Of a stretch of 64,000 nt of DNA, positions 22,425 through 32,268 are shown piece by piece. Made by a program: the position numbers and the translations under genes. Within the stretch, counting starts at the first letter, position 1. Each line of letters opens with the position of its first letter. This stretch comes from CAZACQ01 sp964483725. GTDB taxonomy: Bacteria > Patescibacteriota > Gracilibacteria > Absconditabacterales > Absconditicoccaceae. The stretch spans positions 1 to 64,000 of the forward strand of contig CAZACQ010000001.1 of assembly GCA_964483725.1 (NCBI GenBank), given 5' to 3'. Below the pieces are notes generated by a model. It saw only the letters and a list, made by a program, of their open reading frames with translations. It made no database searches and was not told the origin of the DNA.

Positions 22425-22452
22425 TTGACATATATTATAAAATATATATAAT
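22425..22452 (+). promoter_or_regulatory. strong sigma-70-type promoter between dnaJ and holA
   Basis: TTGACA (22425-22430), a 16-base spacer and a perfect TATAAT (22447-22452) start 4 bases after the dnaJ stop codon. The predicted start is near 22459. It is the closest match to consensus that I saw in the window. Confidence 0.75.
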
Positions 22453-22458
22453 ATTAAA

Positions 22459-22540
22459 TACCTGGTGGAGGTGCTTATATTGAATAAAAAAATAAACTTT
22501 AAAATAAATTTTGATATTGAAAAATATCAAAATTTTTTTA
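22459..22540 (+). ncRNA. candidate ~80-nt small RNA or leader between dnaJ and holA
   Basis: A near-consensus promoter and a perfect intrinsic terminator are only about 50 bases apart, defining a transcript of roughly 80 nt. It begins CCTGGTGGAGGTGC, which contains a GGAGG Shine-Dalgarno placed 8 bases before a possible TTG start (22480). From there an AT-rich frame of 27 codons runs to TAA 22561, i.e. beyond the terminator. Two readings fit: a small RNA whose G-rich head is the functional part, or an attenuated leader controlling holA by ribosome-dependent readthrough. No known RNA family was recognised; the 4.5S/SRP apical motif was considered and is not present. The head resembles the holA ribosome binding region (GGTGAGGAGAGG). 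Confidence 0.4.
22506..22539 (+). terminator. perfect 13-bp terminator with GAAA loop upstream of holA
   Basis: AAATTTTGATATT (22506-22518) pairs perfectly with 22523-22535 across a GAAA tetraloop and is followed by a T-run. Its position, 80 bases before the holA start, means it would attenuate transcription from the 22425 promoter into holA. Confidence 0.8.
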
Positions 22541-22619
22541 ATATAAAAATTAAATTTAATTAAATAAAAATATAGTTTTGTATAATAATATATATCTATT
22601 TACAGGTGAGGAGAGGTTT

Positions 22620-23561
22620 TTGCTTTATAAAGAATTAAATAGATGGAAATCTGTTTTTTCAAAAAAGTATTGATCAGAGAATATAAGTGTTTATCAGTTA
22701 TGAGAGCATTCATATTCTGATGTTAGATCTTGAATTTTTTCTTGATGATTATTTTCAGAAAAAAGACTTGTAGTATTGTTTTGAGCTCCTAAAGATTCAC
22801 TAAATATTGTATCTAGTGATACTTTGGATCAATTATCAAATGATTTGGAAACAAATTTATCAGCTATCTCCTCTGATACAATTCTGATTCTTGTATCTTT
22901 TAAGCCTGATAAAAGAACTAAACTATATAAATATTTGCAAAAAAATATTAATATTAAAAGTTTTGAAAAAATTAAATTACCAACTATAAAAAAATATGTT
23001 AAAGAATTTTTTGCTGATTATAGTGTTTCATCCGATTTTATAGATTATTTTATATATACTGTTTGAAGAGATTTATTTTTATTAGAAAATGAAACAAACA
23101 AAGTTATTTCTTATTGCAAAAGCAAATCAATTCAGCCAAATAAGGAAATTGTAGATGATCTTATTTTTTCCTTTGCTAAAATAAATCCATTTGATCTTTT
23201 GGATAAAGTATTTCTTGATAAAAAAGAGTCTATTAAAATTATTGATTCACTTAAGAAACAATGAGATGAAATTTTTCAACTTTTTTGAATGCTTTATTGG
23301 TGACTTAAAGTTGCTTTGAATTTAATAGATGAATATGAATCTTGAAATACAGATCAAAAAAGAATTGCTTCAAATTTATGATTACACCCATTTGTTGTTT
23401 CCAAAAATCTTAAAATAATACAAAAATTAATCTCTAAAAAAGAAGAAATTAAAAAGTTTTACTCAAGTTTGATACAATTAGATTTTTCAATAAAATCTTG
23501 AAATATACCAGATTATTTGTTTTTCTTGGAGCTGAAAAAGATTATCTACAATACTAACTAA
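22620..23561 (+). CDS. holA: DNA polymerase III delta subunit (clamp loader), TTG start
   Basis: A 313-residue AAA+-like subunit that opens the sliding clamp. The N-terminus (LLYKELNRWKSVFSKKYG, then FSEKRLVVLFGAPK) and the middle (DTILILVSFKPDKRTKLYKY) fit HolA. So do FFADYSVSSDFIDYFIYTVG and the C-terminal LHPFVVSKNLKIIQKL collar. No in-frame ATG exists near the start. TTG 22620 follows AGGAG (22609-22613) with a 6-base spacing, which decides the start. A TATAAT-like box lies at 22581-22586. It could also receive readthrough from the small-RNA promoter upstream. Its 3' end overlaps a convergent ORF by 84 bases. Confidence 0.88.
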
Positions 23562-23843
23562 GTATTATTTTATTATTATATTTTTAATTTTTGATTTGTT
23601 TCAGAATTTTTCAAAGTTGTTGTTTATATCTGATATAATTTTTTCTTTTGACTTAAATATTTCTGATCAATAAAAAATTGGTTTTACCTTTATTATTAAA
23701 ATATCATTTTTGATTTGTGATTTTATTTCAACACTATTTCAAAGATGTTTTTTTATAACACTACTACATAGATATCATATAGATATAGAGTTTATTTTTT
23801 TATGTGAAAGCCTTTCGTTTAATTTTGTTTTAAGATCAATCAT
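23478..23843 (-). CDS. DciA/DUF721-like small protein overlapping holA
   Basis: A 121-residue basic protein. After an N-terminal helix (MIDLKTKLNERLSHKKINS) it alternates strands and helices (DILIIKVKPIFYGSEIFKSK, then EKIISDINNNFEKFG, then KIKNIIIKYL). This is reminiscent of the short DciA/DUF721 proteins that interact with the replicative helicase in bacteria. The similarity is a pattern impression, not a proven match. The last 28 codons are antisense to the end of holA, so the true C-terminus may be unconserved. A replication role would fit the holA neighbour but is inference. Confidence 0.45.
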
Positions 23844-23909
23844 TCTTTAGTTTATTCAGTTTTAAATTGATTTATAAAATAAATAATTAATTTAAAAAAT
23901 CAAATAATA

Positions 23910-23937
23910 TTGAACTTTTAAATTAATTTATTATAAT
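23910..23937 (+). promoter_or_regulatory. promoter of the conjugation-type pilin gene
   Basis: TTGAAC (23910-23915), a 16-base spacer and TATAAT (23932-23937). Because the -10 box overlaps the upstream ATG codons at 23936 and 23939, transcripts from it cannot use them, and the start at 23969 is favoured. Confidence 0.6.
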
Positions 23938-23968
23938 GATGTTTAACTTTAATAAAAAAATAATAAAA

Positions 23969-24448
23969 ATGAAAATTTTTTATCTTTTATTTCTTTTGTT
24001 TATTAACTTTTTCTTTTCTTTTTCTTATTGACAATCTTCTTATTATATAATACCTCAAGCCGGTACATGAAGTGAAGATATGTGAGAAATGGTTAGGTCA
24101 ATATGAGAAATAAGTCCAGCTGAAAGAGGGGAATGAATTACCGTGCGGACAAAGTATAATGAATCTTATGATGAAATTCATGAAGATTTGTGAGCTCAAT
24201 TTGCAACTTGAATTATGAGTTGGGATACTATATTAAATTTTGCCGCACATTTGGTAGCTTGGATGTCCCAAATTGGTTTGATTATCTGAGCTGCTATGAT
24301 TATATATTCTTGATATATATATGCAAGTTCAGTGTTTACTTGAAATGCTACTAAATGAGCAGATCCAGTGAAAAATGCTATAATATGAATATTAATAATA
24401 ATATTTTCATATGCTATAATAAGAATAATAACTGAAATGTTCTTATAA
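23969..24448 (+). CDS. TrbC/VirB2-type (T4SS) pilin-like protein
   Basis: A 159-residue membrane protein. It has a signal-like start (MKIFYLLFLLFINFFFSFSYG) and a soluble segment of about 70 residues. Two C-terminal transmembrane helices follow (LVAWMSQIGLIIGAAMIIYSG and NAIIGILIIIFSYAIIRIIT) with a short loop SSVFTGNATKGADPVK. This matches the topology and loop of the T4SS pilin family found widely in CPR genomes and related to TrbC/VirB2. It would form a surface filament or channel subunit. Start chosen from the promoter position; ATG codons at 23936 and 23939 are the alternatives. A TraC-like gene lies 640 bases downstream, separated by efp. Confidence 0.75.
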
Positions 24449-24476
24449 ATTTATTTTAATTAATATATAAATAATA

Positions 24477-25028
24477 ATGAAAATTGATACATCCAATGTA
24501 AAAAAATGAACAATATTAAATATTAACTGAAATTTATATAGGGTAGTTGATACTTCTCATACTCATACTTGAAGATGAAGTGCTACTTATTGATTTAAAG
24601 TTAAGAATATTGTAGATGGTTCAACAAATACATTCACATATAAATCTTGAACAACTTTAGAAAGTGAGGAAGTGATAACAAAAAATGCTCTTTATTTATA
24701 TAATGATTGAGATACATATTCTTTTATGGAAAATGACACTTCTGAAATACATGATATTTCAAAAGAAACTATTGAAGATGTTATACCTTATTTGAAAGAA
24801 AACTTAGATGTTTATCTTATGGTTCATAATGATTGAGTTATTTGACTGATACTTCCAGCTACTATAGAATATACTATATCTGAAACTGCTCCTGGTGTAA
24901 GATGAGATAGGGCAACTGCTGCAAAAAAGCCTGCAAAATTAGATAATTGATTAGAAGTTATGGTTGCAGAACACAAAAAAGAATGAGATACTGTTGTTCT
25001 AAATACATCTACATTGGAAGCAAAATAA
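24477..25028 (+). CDS. efp: translation elongation factor P
   Basis: A 183-residue protein that rescues ribosomes stalled at polyproline. The N-terminal KOW-like domain starts MKIDTSNVKKGTILNINGNLYRVV. The modified loop tip reads HTHTGRGSATYGFKVKN, with Arg where E. coli has Lys34. That Arg form is known from EF-P proteins that are rhamnosylated by EarP in other bacteria, but I saw no earP here. Two OB domains follow and the C-terminus matches (ETAPGVRGDRAT, then GLEVMVAEHKKEGDTVVLNT). It sits between the pilin-like and TraC-like genes without an obvious terminator. Confidence 0.95.
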
Positions 25029-25089
25029 TATTTGATTTTAGTTTCCATTTGAATATAATTTAAGTATTTAAAGATTAAAATAATATACT

Positions 25090-25806
25090 ATGGCAAATAG
25101 TGAATTACTAGAAAAAGAAAATTCGAAAGTAGCAAAATGAAAGAAACAGGATTCATTGTACAATACTGAAAATATGTTAAATATATCTGAGATAAGATGA
25201 AATACATTAATACTTAAAGATTGATGATTAAGATCAATTATAAAAGTTTTTTGATTAAATCTAGATTTAAAAAATTCTGATGAACAAGAAATTGTATTAG
25301 AGCAATATAAAAGGTTTATAAATTGATTAGACTTTCCTATACAAATATTAGCTCGTAGTACATATTTAGATCTTACAGATTATATTAATTTTGTATCTCA
25401 ACAGGTTGGTTCTATAGATAATGATGTATTGAAATGGCAATGAGAAGAATATGCTAATTTCTTAGAAAATATTAATTCAAAGCAATGACTTATATATACA
25501 AAAGAATTTTATATAGTTGTTCCTTATTATTCTTGATTAGATGATACAAATGAGATATCAAAACCTTGGTGGAAAAAAATTATGTGAATACTTGATTCAA
25601 AAGAAACTCCTGAAAAAATTGTATCAAGATATAGGTGATTTGTAAAAAATAAAAAACATCTTGATACTAGATGTAATATAGTTATGGAGTGACTTAGATG
25701 AATATGAGTATTTTGTGAGAGATTAGAAGTATCTGATATTGTATCATTGTTGTTTAAAGTATATAATCCTAATTCTCATAAAGAACAATCAGAACCTGTT
25801 AAATAA
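25090..25806 (+). CDS. TraC-like (VirB4 N-terminal-type) protein
   Basis: A 238-residue protein. The core NMLNISEIRGNTLILKDGGL, followed by RSIIKVFGLNLDLKN, EQYKRFINGLDFPIQILARS and LDLTDYINFV, is the pattern of the N-terminal domain of conjugative TraC/VirB4 proteins. In CPR genomes it occurs as a separate short protein. The ATPase domain is absent, so it probably acts as a membrane-associated partner of a VirB4-type ATPase encoded elsewhere. It lies between efp and recA with spacers of 61 and 25 bases. Together with the pilin-like gene it suggests a reduced type IV secretion apparatus. Confidence 0.75.
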
Positions 25807-25831
25807 ATTTAAAACTTAATAATTACTTAAT

Positions 25832-26821
25832 ATGTCAGATAAAAATCAAATACTTAGTGAAGCATTTAAAAATATTGAAAAAGAATTTTGAAAGTGATCA
25901 ATAATGACACTTTGAGATAATATTGATTATTGAAAGATTAGTACTTTTTCAACTTGATCATTTGTACTTGATACTATATTAGGTTGAGGTTATCCTAATG
26001 GTAGAGTAGTGGAAATATACTGACCTGAAAGTAGTGGTAAAACTACATTAGCATTACATGCAATATCTGAAATGCAAAAAAAGTGAGAAATGGCTGCATT
26101 TATTGATGCTGAACATGCTCTTGATCCAGAATATGCAAAAAAATTATGAGTTAATACATCAGATTTAATTCTTTCTCAACCAGATTATTGAGAACAAGCA
26201 TTACAAATAGCTCAAGAACTTGCTCAAACTTGAGTTATAAAATTAATAGTTATTGATAGTGTAGCAGCTTTAGTTCCTAAAGCTGAAATTGAATGAGATA
26301 TGTGAGATAGTCATATGTGATTACAAGCTAGACTTATGTCACAATGACTTAGAAAATTAGCTTGAGTTCTTTCAAAGACATGAACTACAGTAATTTTTAT
26401 AAATCAAATAAGAAGTAAAATTTGAGTTATATTTGGAAGTCCTGAAGTTACATCGTGATGAAATGCTTTAAAATTCTTCGCCTCTCAAAGAGTAGAAATT
26501 AGAAGATGAGAAAAATTAGAAGAAAATAAAGAGCAAGTTTGATATAAGGCAAAAATAAAAGTTGTTAAGAATAAAATTGCTCCTCCATTTAAAAATACTG
26601 AGCTTGTTATAAAGTTTAATAAATGAATTGATACTGAACTTGATTTGATTGAAGCATGAATGTATTTTGAATTAATATCCAGATCTGGAGCTTTTTATAC
26701 TATATGAGACAAAAAAGTTCAATGAAAAGATAAATTAGTTGAACTACTTAAAGAAGATAAAAATATATATAAATTATTAGTTGATTGAATCAAAGAAAAA
26801 GTTAAATTAGATAAAAAATAA
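25832..26821 (+). CDS. recA: recombinase RecA
   Basis: A 329-residue homologous recombination ATPase. Walker A is YGPESSGKTTLALHA near residue 64, and its first Gly is TGA while the second is GGT. Walker B ([22 protein letters not shown]), loop L1 (HMGLQARLMSQGLRKL), FINQIRSKIGVIFGSPEVT (loop L2) and the C-terminal GYKAKIKVVKNKIAPPF domain all follow in order. Length is slightly shorter than E. coli (353), as in many small genomes, with a short acidic tail missing. A recX gene is present at 33.9 kb but not adjacent. No LexA box was recognised upstream. Confidence 0.97.
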
Positions 26822-26827
26822 TATAAA

Positions 26828-27292
26828 ATGAGAAATGGATGATGAATGATAGATCAAAAAACTATTGATAATATTGAAGATGTTATTGAAAAAGCATGGG
26901 ATAAGAAAGATTATATTAGATGTTATAATACATCTAAATATCTTTTGTCTTTGGATCCAGATAACAAACTAGCAAAAGAATATATGGATATACTGTCTTC
27001 AGTTGATTTGAAGTTTGAATATATAAAATATGCTAAAAAGTTTCAGCAAAAAAGTTATTTTTATATAGTTTTCTCATTTTTTGTATCTTTAGCTTTTTCA
27101 TTTCTTTTTGTAGAAGATTATTTTATGGATTATATAACTCCATATATCGAAGAAATAGTGCCAATTTATTTTTGGTATAATTATGTATTTTGGTTTATAT
27201 TCTTTTTTATATTTTTTAGCTTTTTTAAAAGCTTATTTAATTTCATTATCAACAAATCAACTTCAATGTCTATTAAATGAGAAGATTCTTAA
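26828..27292 (+). CDS. membrane protein with N-terminal helical repeat, unknown
   Basis: A 154-residue protein. Residues 8-55 resemble one or two TPR-like helices (KAWDKKDYIRCYNTSKYLLSL, then DPDNKLAKEYMDI). Two transmembrane helices follow (SYFYIVFSFFVSLAFSFLFV and YVFWFIFFFIFFSFFKSLF). Start at 26828 gives an odd MRNGGG lead with two TGA codons; the Met at 26846 is an alternative. It begins 6 bases after recA, so it is cotranscribed with it. Its end overlaps the convergent htpX by 4 bases. No function assigned. Confidence 0.65.
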
Positions 27293-28188
27293 TAACTTTT
27301 AAGTGCTTTTATTCTATTTTCAATACTAGGATGAGTGCTAAACATATTATGAAGAGATGCTTTATCTCATAATGGATCTTCTATACACATATTTGCTATA
27401 TTTTCTTCTTTTAGTGTATTTACTTGTGGCTTTCTAGATATTTTTTCTAATGCTGAAATCATAGCATAGTTATTTTTGGTGAGCTCTACAGCTCAGGCAT
27501 CTGCTAGATATTCTCTTTTTCTTGATACAGCAAATTTCATAATAGGATACACTATACTTCATAGTATCAAAAGAGCTAATCATATAAAAAACATTACTAA
27601 CTTTGCTCTTCAATCTCATCTTCTAGAAAAAACAAGGGATCTAAAAATTATATATCATATTGTTGATATAATTCAAATAAAGATAACTATTACAGTCATG
27701 ATTAAATTATCTTTATTTATTATATGACTTAATTCGTGTGCAGCTACTGCTTCAATTTCATCTCTATCTAATTTATTTATTAGTCATCTTGTGAATACTA
27801 TCCATGAATTTTTAGCTTCTCGACCTACAGCAAAGGCATTCATTCACTTGTCCTCTATAATTCATATGTTTGGAGTTGCTAGTCACCTTGATATACAAAG
27901 GTTTTCTACTATATTATAAATCTCTGGTTCTTCTTTTCTTGTTATTTCTTTAGCTCAAGAAAATTTAAATAAAATTTGTTTATTAAACCAAAAACTTATT
28001 AATAGCCAAATTAATAAAATTGGTCATAATATATAGAATATACCTATAGTTTCATCTAGAGGGTAGTTTGATCAAGTAAGTAAAAATACTAAAAATATAG
28101 TTCAAAATAATAATGCAGGAAAAAGTATGATCAATACTGTTGTTCTAAATTTGTTTGACCATATACTTGACTGTATTCACTTGTACAT
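27289..28188 (-). CDS. htpX: membrane zinc metalloprotease HtpX
   Basis: A 299-residue M48 protease that degrades misfolded membrane proteins on the cytoplasmic side. Two N-terminal helices are followed by NAFAVGREAKNSWIVFTRGL and the zinc site AAHELSHIINKDN (HExxH form) near residue 148. Two more helices and the third zinc ligand region REYLADAGAVELT follow. The C-terminal STHPSIENRIKAL is the family end signature. It follows lemA on the same strand with 11 bases between them, a pairing seen in many bacteria. Confidence 0.95.
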
Positions 28189-28199
28189 TTTTTATTATT

Positions 28200-28760
28200 T
28201 TAATTAAAACTAATTTCAGGTGCTTTATTCAATGTTTCTCTATCTTCAACTTCAAAGTATTCTTTCTTTTTGAATGAAAACATTCATGCAATAATATTTT
28301 GAGGGAATATTTCTACATAAGTATTAAGTTCTTTAGTAGAGTTATTAAAGTATCTTCTTGCAGCTGCAAGCTTATTTTCTATATCTGACATTTCATTTTG
28401 CATTTGTAAAAAGTTTTCGTTTGCTTTTAAGTCAGGATAAGCTTCACTTACAGCAAATAAAGATTTTAATGCTCATTCTAACATATTACCTGATTCAACT
28501 TTTTCATCAACAGTATTTGAATTTAAGAATTTTGTTCTAGCTTCAGTAACCTTTTCTAGAGTTTCTCTTTCATGTTTCATGTATCATTTAACTGTTTCTA
28601 ACAATTGAGGAATCAAATCCGCTCTCATTTGTAATTGCACATCAATGTCAGCAAAACTATTTTCTCTATTGTTTCTTAATGTAACTAATTTATTGTATAT
28701 TACAATTGTATATATAACTAAAATTCAAATTACAATTAGTGCTATATGTGTTGTTGTCAT
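28200..28760 (-). CDS. lemA: LemA family protein
   Basis: A 186-residue protein with one N-terminal membrane helix (HIALIVIWILVIYTIVIYN) and a four-helix cytoplasmic or extracytoplasmic domain. Family patterns are clear: NKLVTLRNNRENSFADIDVQ, LQMRADLIPQLLETVK, ARTKFLNSNTVDEKVE and ENKLAAARRYFNNSTKELN. The biochemical role of LemA is unsettled; it is often next to htpX, as here. It lies between clpP and htpX in a three-gene minus-strand group with short spacers. Confidence 0.94.
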
Positions 28761-28787
28761 TTTATTTTCTAATTTATATTATAAAAC

Positions 28788-29378
28788 TTATTTAATTTCT
28801 TTACTAGATTGTATTATCTCGTCTATCAATCAGTATTTTTTTGAAGTTTCAGCATCCATAAAGTTGTCTCTTTCAACATCTTTTTCTATTTTGCTTATTT
28901 TCTGTCAAGTGTGTTTTGCAAGTATTCAATTTAGTATCTTTCTAGTTTTAACTATATGTTCTGCATGAATTTGTATGTCTGATGCTTGTCATTCAACTCA
29001 TCAAAGTGGTTGGTGTATCATTACTTCAGAGTTTGGTAATGCAAATCTTTTTCATTTTGTTCAAGCAGTCAATAGTATTGATCACATGCTTGCAGCCATT
29101 CATGTACAAACTGTTGCAATATCACAATTTACATATTGCATTGTATCATAAATAGCCATTCAAGATGTAACAACTCATCCAGGTGAGTTTATATACATAA
29201 CTATATCTTTATCAGGATCTTGTTTTTCTAAAAATAACAACTGAGCAATTATTGAATTTGCCATATTGGGCTCTACTTGAGTTCATACAAATATTATTCT
29301 ATCTTCTAAAAGTCTAGAATAAATATCATATGCTCTTTCTCAATTAGAAGTTTTCTCTATAACTGTAGGTATTATCAT
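28788..29378 (-). CDS. clpP: ATP-dependent Clp protease proteolytic subunit
   Basis: A 196-residue serine protease forming the tetradecameric chamber used with ClpX/ClpA. It opens MIIPTVIEKTSNGERAYDI, continues YSRLLEDRIIFVGTQVEPNM, and shows [20 protein letters not shown]. The catalytic Ser is in CTGMAASMGS near residue 95, the His in MIHQPLGG near residue 119, and the Asp in VERDNFMDAE near residue 170. In the Ser motif several Gly codons are TGA. An ATG 4 bases upstream is out of frame. No clpX partner is in the window. Confidence 0.96.
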
Positions 29379-29526
29379 TCATTTTCTTTTAAGTTATCTA
29401 AAATTAAAGAATATTATCTTTAAATTGCAAAATATAATAAATAATTTATAATAAAATTCAACTTGAAATCTAAATATAAAATCTATAATAATGAATATAT
29501 TTATATTTAAATAAAATATTATAATA

Positions 29527-31107
29527 ATGAAAAAAATAATATCCCTACTAGTAATTTGAGTTTTTTTATCTTCAAATGTATTTGCACTTTATGATAAAAT
29601 AGATGAAAGTGAAGCAAGATCTTTAGATATGCTTTCTAAAACATATGAAAGTTTGAAATCTGAATATGAGTCATCTATTGATAGTATTTCAGACAAAAAA
29701 AATTATAAAATACTTAAAAGTTTAGGTGAAATCAATTTTGACAATATAAATAGCTCTTTAATTGATTCTTACTTTAATTATGAAGACTATATTATTGACT
29801 CTTATTCTGATTTAACTAGAGATTATAGATCATTAGCTAGACAATACGACCATTCAATCATAGATGAAGATCAATATGAATCAGAAAAATCTAAATTAGA
29901 TAGAGATATACAACTTCTAAGCTGAGATATATATGATGATGTAGATTTATTTTATAATACTTACTTAGAAGATATTGAATCTATTGAGTCGGACTATTTA
30001 ACTTATGTTGATGAAAATAGTTCACTTATATGAGATGTTGAGTCTAATTTAGATGATATTTCCGCTTTTTACTCTCAATTTAGTAAACTTTATGATAAAG
30101 TTGATTTAGTAAATTCTGTATATGTTTGATCTTCAGCAACAATTCATGATTTTGTTGATAGATTTGAAGAAAGAACTTCAGGCTCTATGTCTTGATCTTT
30201 GGAATCAATAATTTCTTCAAATTATTCAAGATATTCAAATTTGAAAAATGTCTCTTGAGATTCTATACAAGAAAGAAAGCAAATATTGTTAGATAATTAT
30301 TCAAGAGATTTAAATAATCATTTTGAAAACTTAATAGATTGATTTTTTGATGAGTCTGTTTATTCTGAAATATTAGAATATAAAGAGTATATTGATTCTA
30401 ACTATTTTAATGATGATGAATCTTATAATTACTCTAATATAGTAGATATGGATATATCTAGACTAGAAGACAAGATTTATGAAACAAATTCTCAATTATC
30501 TAAAATAGAATCAAGATTAGAAGATTTTGATAATGCCGATGATTATGATTCAATTAGAGAATCACTTTTATCTTCTTCAGAAAAATTTTATAAATCAGAA
30601 CTAGAATCTAAAAAAGAATCATTAGAATCTTTTATAGATAGAGAAATTGAATTTCTTACTTTAAAATCAAGTAGACAACTTGACTCATATAATTCTATTA
30701 TTAGTGATATTGAAGAATTGGAGTCTTTATCCTATAATGAGAGAATTTCTAAAATAGATTCTATAGTTTCAAGCATAGAATCTAGAGTTGATGATTTTGT
30801 TGATTTTGAACTTAAGGCTGATCTTGAAGACAAAAAATGGCAGCTGCTAGTAGATCAAATTGATTACAAAATAAGGGATAAATGACTTACAAGATTTAAT
30901 ATACAATATCAAAATATTGAGGACTTATTATTAAATATTTTGAATAATATGAGTGAAGAATCTTGAGATGCAGAAAGGTTTGAAGAAAGAGTTGAAGAAG
31001 CTATTTTAAGAGCCGATGAATTATTACTTTCATGATCATTGTCTGCCAGAAATGAATATCAACTATTAAGAATTAAACAATCAATGATAAGATTCTTATA
31101 TCTATAG
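29527..31107 (+). CDS. secreted coiled-coil protein, unknown
   Basis: A 526-residue protein with a cleavable-type signal (MKKIISLLVIGVFLSSNVFA). The remaining sequence is almost entirely helical, rich in Ser, Asp, Glu and Tyr, with heptad-like spacing (DISRLEDKIYETNSQLSKIE, SRLEDFDNADDYDSIRESLL). No membrane helix occurs after the signal. It could be a long fibrous surface or periplasmic protein. The next gene, a pilin-like protein, begins 23 bases later, suggesting they act together at the surface. No family recognised. Confidence 0.72.
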
Positions 31108-31130
31108 TGTTTTAAAAATAAAAATAAACT

Positions 31131-32243
31131 ATGAAATTTAATAAGTGATTTACTCTGTCTGAAGTTTTAATAGTTTCTGTTATATTATCTTTGGCAGTAG
31201 TTACAATATTGTGATTGTATATGAATATGATGTCAACTAGAGTGGAGGTTCAAGCAAGACAGAGTTTAATAGAGAATTCTTATTTTATGATGGAAAGATT
31301 GAATGTCTTACTATCAGACTTTTCAATTGATTATGAAGAATATTTTAATAGAAGAGTAGTTTGATGCTATTGAGACAATTACTGAGATTCTTTTGTGTGG
31401 ACATGAGATTGAGCTTGTAATAATTTTACTCATTATTGAAATAGACATTGGGATTGAGAAGAGCATAAACTTTATTCTTGTTCATCTACTGATGACAATG
31501 AAGGTGAGTGAGTGTTCGAATGAGATGCGGATGATTGGATTTGATGTTGGGATAATGATGAAATATTATGAAATCCTCAATCTTTTTGACAATATGCAGA
31601 GAATTTTATTGATATAGAAACTATATGAGATTGAGAACAAGTTGATATGTGAGCCTGACCAGATGCTATAGCTGTTAATACTTGAGTTCAAGAACTTTAT
31701 TTAATATCATGAGATTGAAATCAAAGACTTTTGATAAGGAGAGCTTTGGTGGGGAGTTGAAATTATTCATGAGAATGAGTATGACAAGAAGATATAGATA
31801 GGTTGTATACATTACAAATGCTTCGTTTGAGGTGATTTGATGCATGAGAAGAACATTGTTTTGATCCAGATTGTAGTGAAGAATGAAGGCACGACTGAAA
31901 TGTTGATACATGGGCATGTGATTATGCACAATGATTTGAGTGTAGTTGAGATGCAGTATGATGAGCATATTCATGATATAATTTACCAGAAGATAAAGAT
32001 GATTGATGGGTAAATATATTTTCTGATGAAATAACAGTAAATGAGTGGAATATAGAAATTTTTCCAGTAAAAAAACCTGATTTAGCTCGGGATATGGATG
32101 ATTATCAGCTTAGCCCATATATAAGATTAAATATTGATACAAGGCTTTATTGATGAACTTGGGCAAATAGGGTTAACCCATGAATATTAAGTGAATATTC
32201 TTTGAGTTTGCAATCAATGTTTAACACTAGAACAAAATATTAA
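31131..32243 (+). CDS. type IV prepilin-like protein with large C-terminal domain
   Basis: A 370-residue protein. The N-terminus MKFNKGFTLSEVLIVSVILS is a type IV prepilin leader: a Lys-Gly cleavage site, then Phe-Thr-Leu-Ser-Glu with the Glu at mature position 5, then a hydrophobic helix. The leader Gly is TGA. The remaining ~320 residues are large for a major pilin, Gly-, Asp- and Trp-rich with several cysteines (for example GCYG, YSCSS), like PilW/PilX-type minor pilins or adhesin tips. It would be processed by the peptidase encoded at 1930. A bidirectional-looking terminator follows immediately. Confidence 0.85.
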
Positions 32244-32268
32244 AAAAACTCCATAACGGAGTTTTTTT
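32242..32268 (+). terminator. bidirectional terminator between converging genes
   Basis: AAAAAAACTCC pairs with GGAGTTTTTTT around an ATAAC loop. T-runs on both strands mean it can end the + strand pilin transcript and the minus-strand methyltransferase transcript. The stop codons of both genes lie within or at the edges of the stem. Confidence 0.88.

Noticed and set aside
31675..31974. Long minus-strand frame antisense to the pilin-like gene
   Set aside because: The + strand carries a clear prepilin leader and glycine-rich reading frame; the antisense frame is a shadow.
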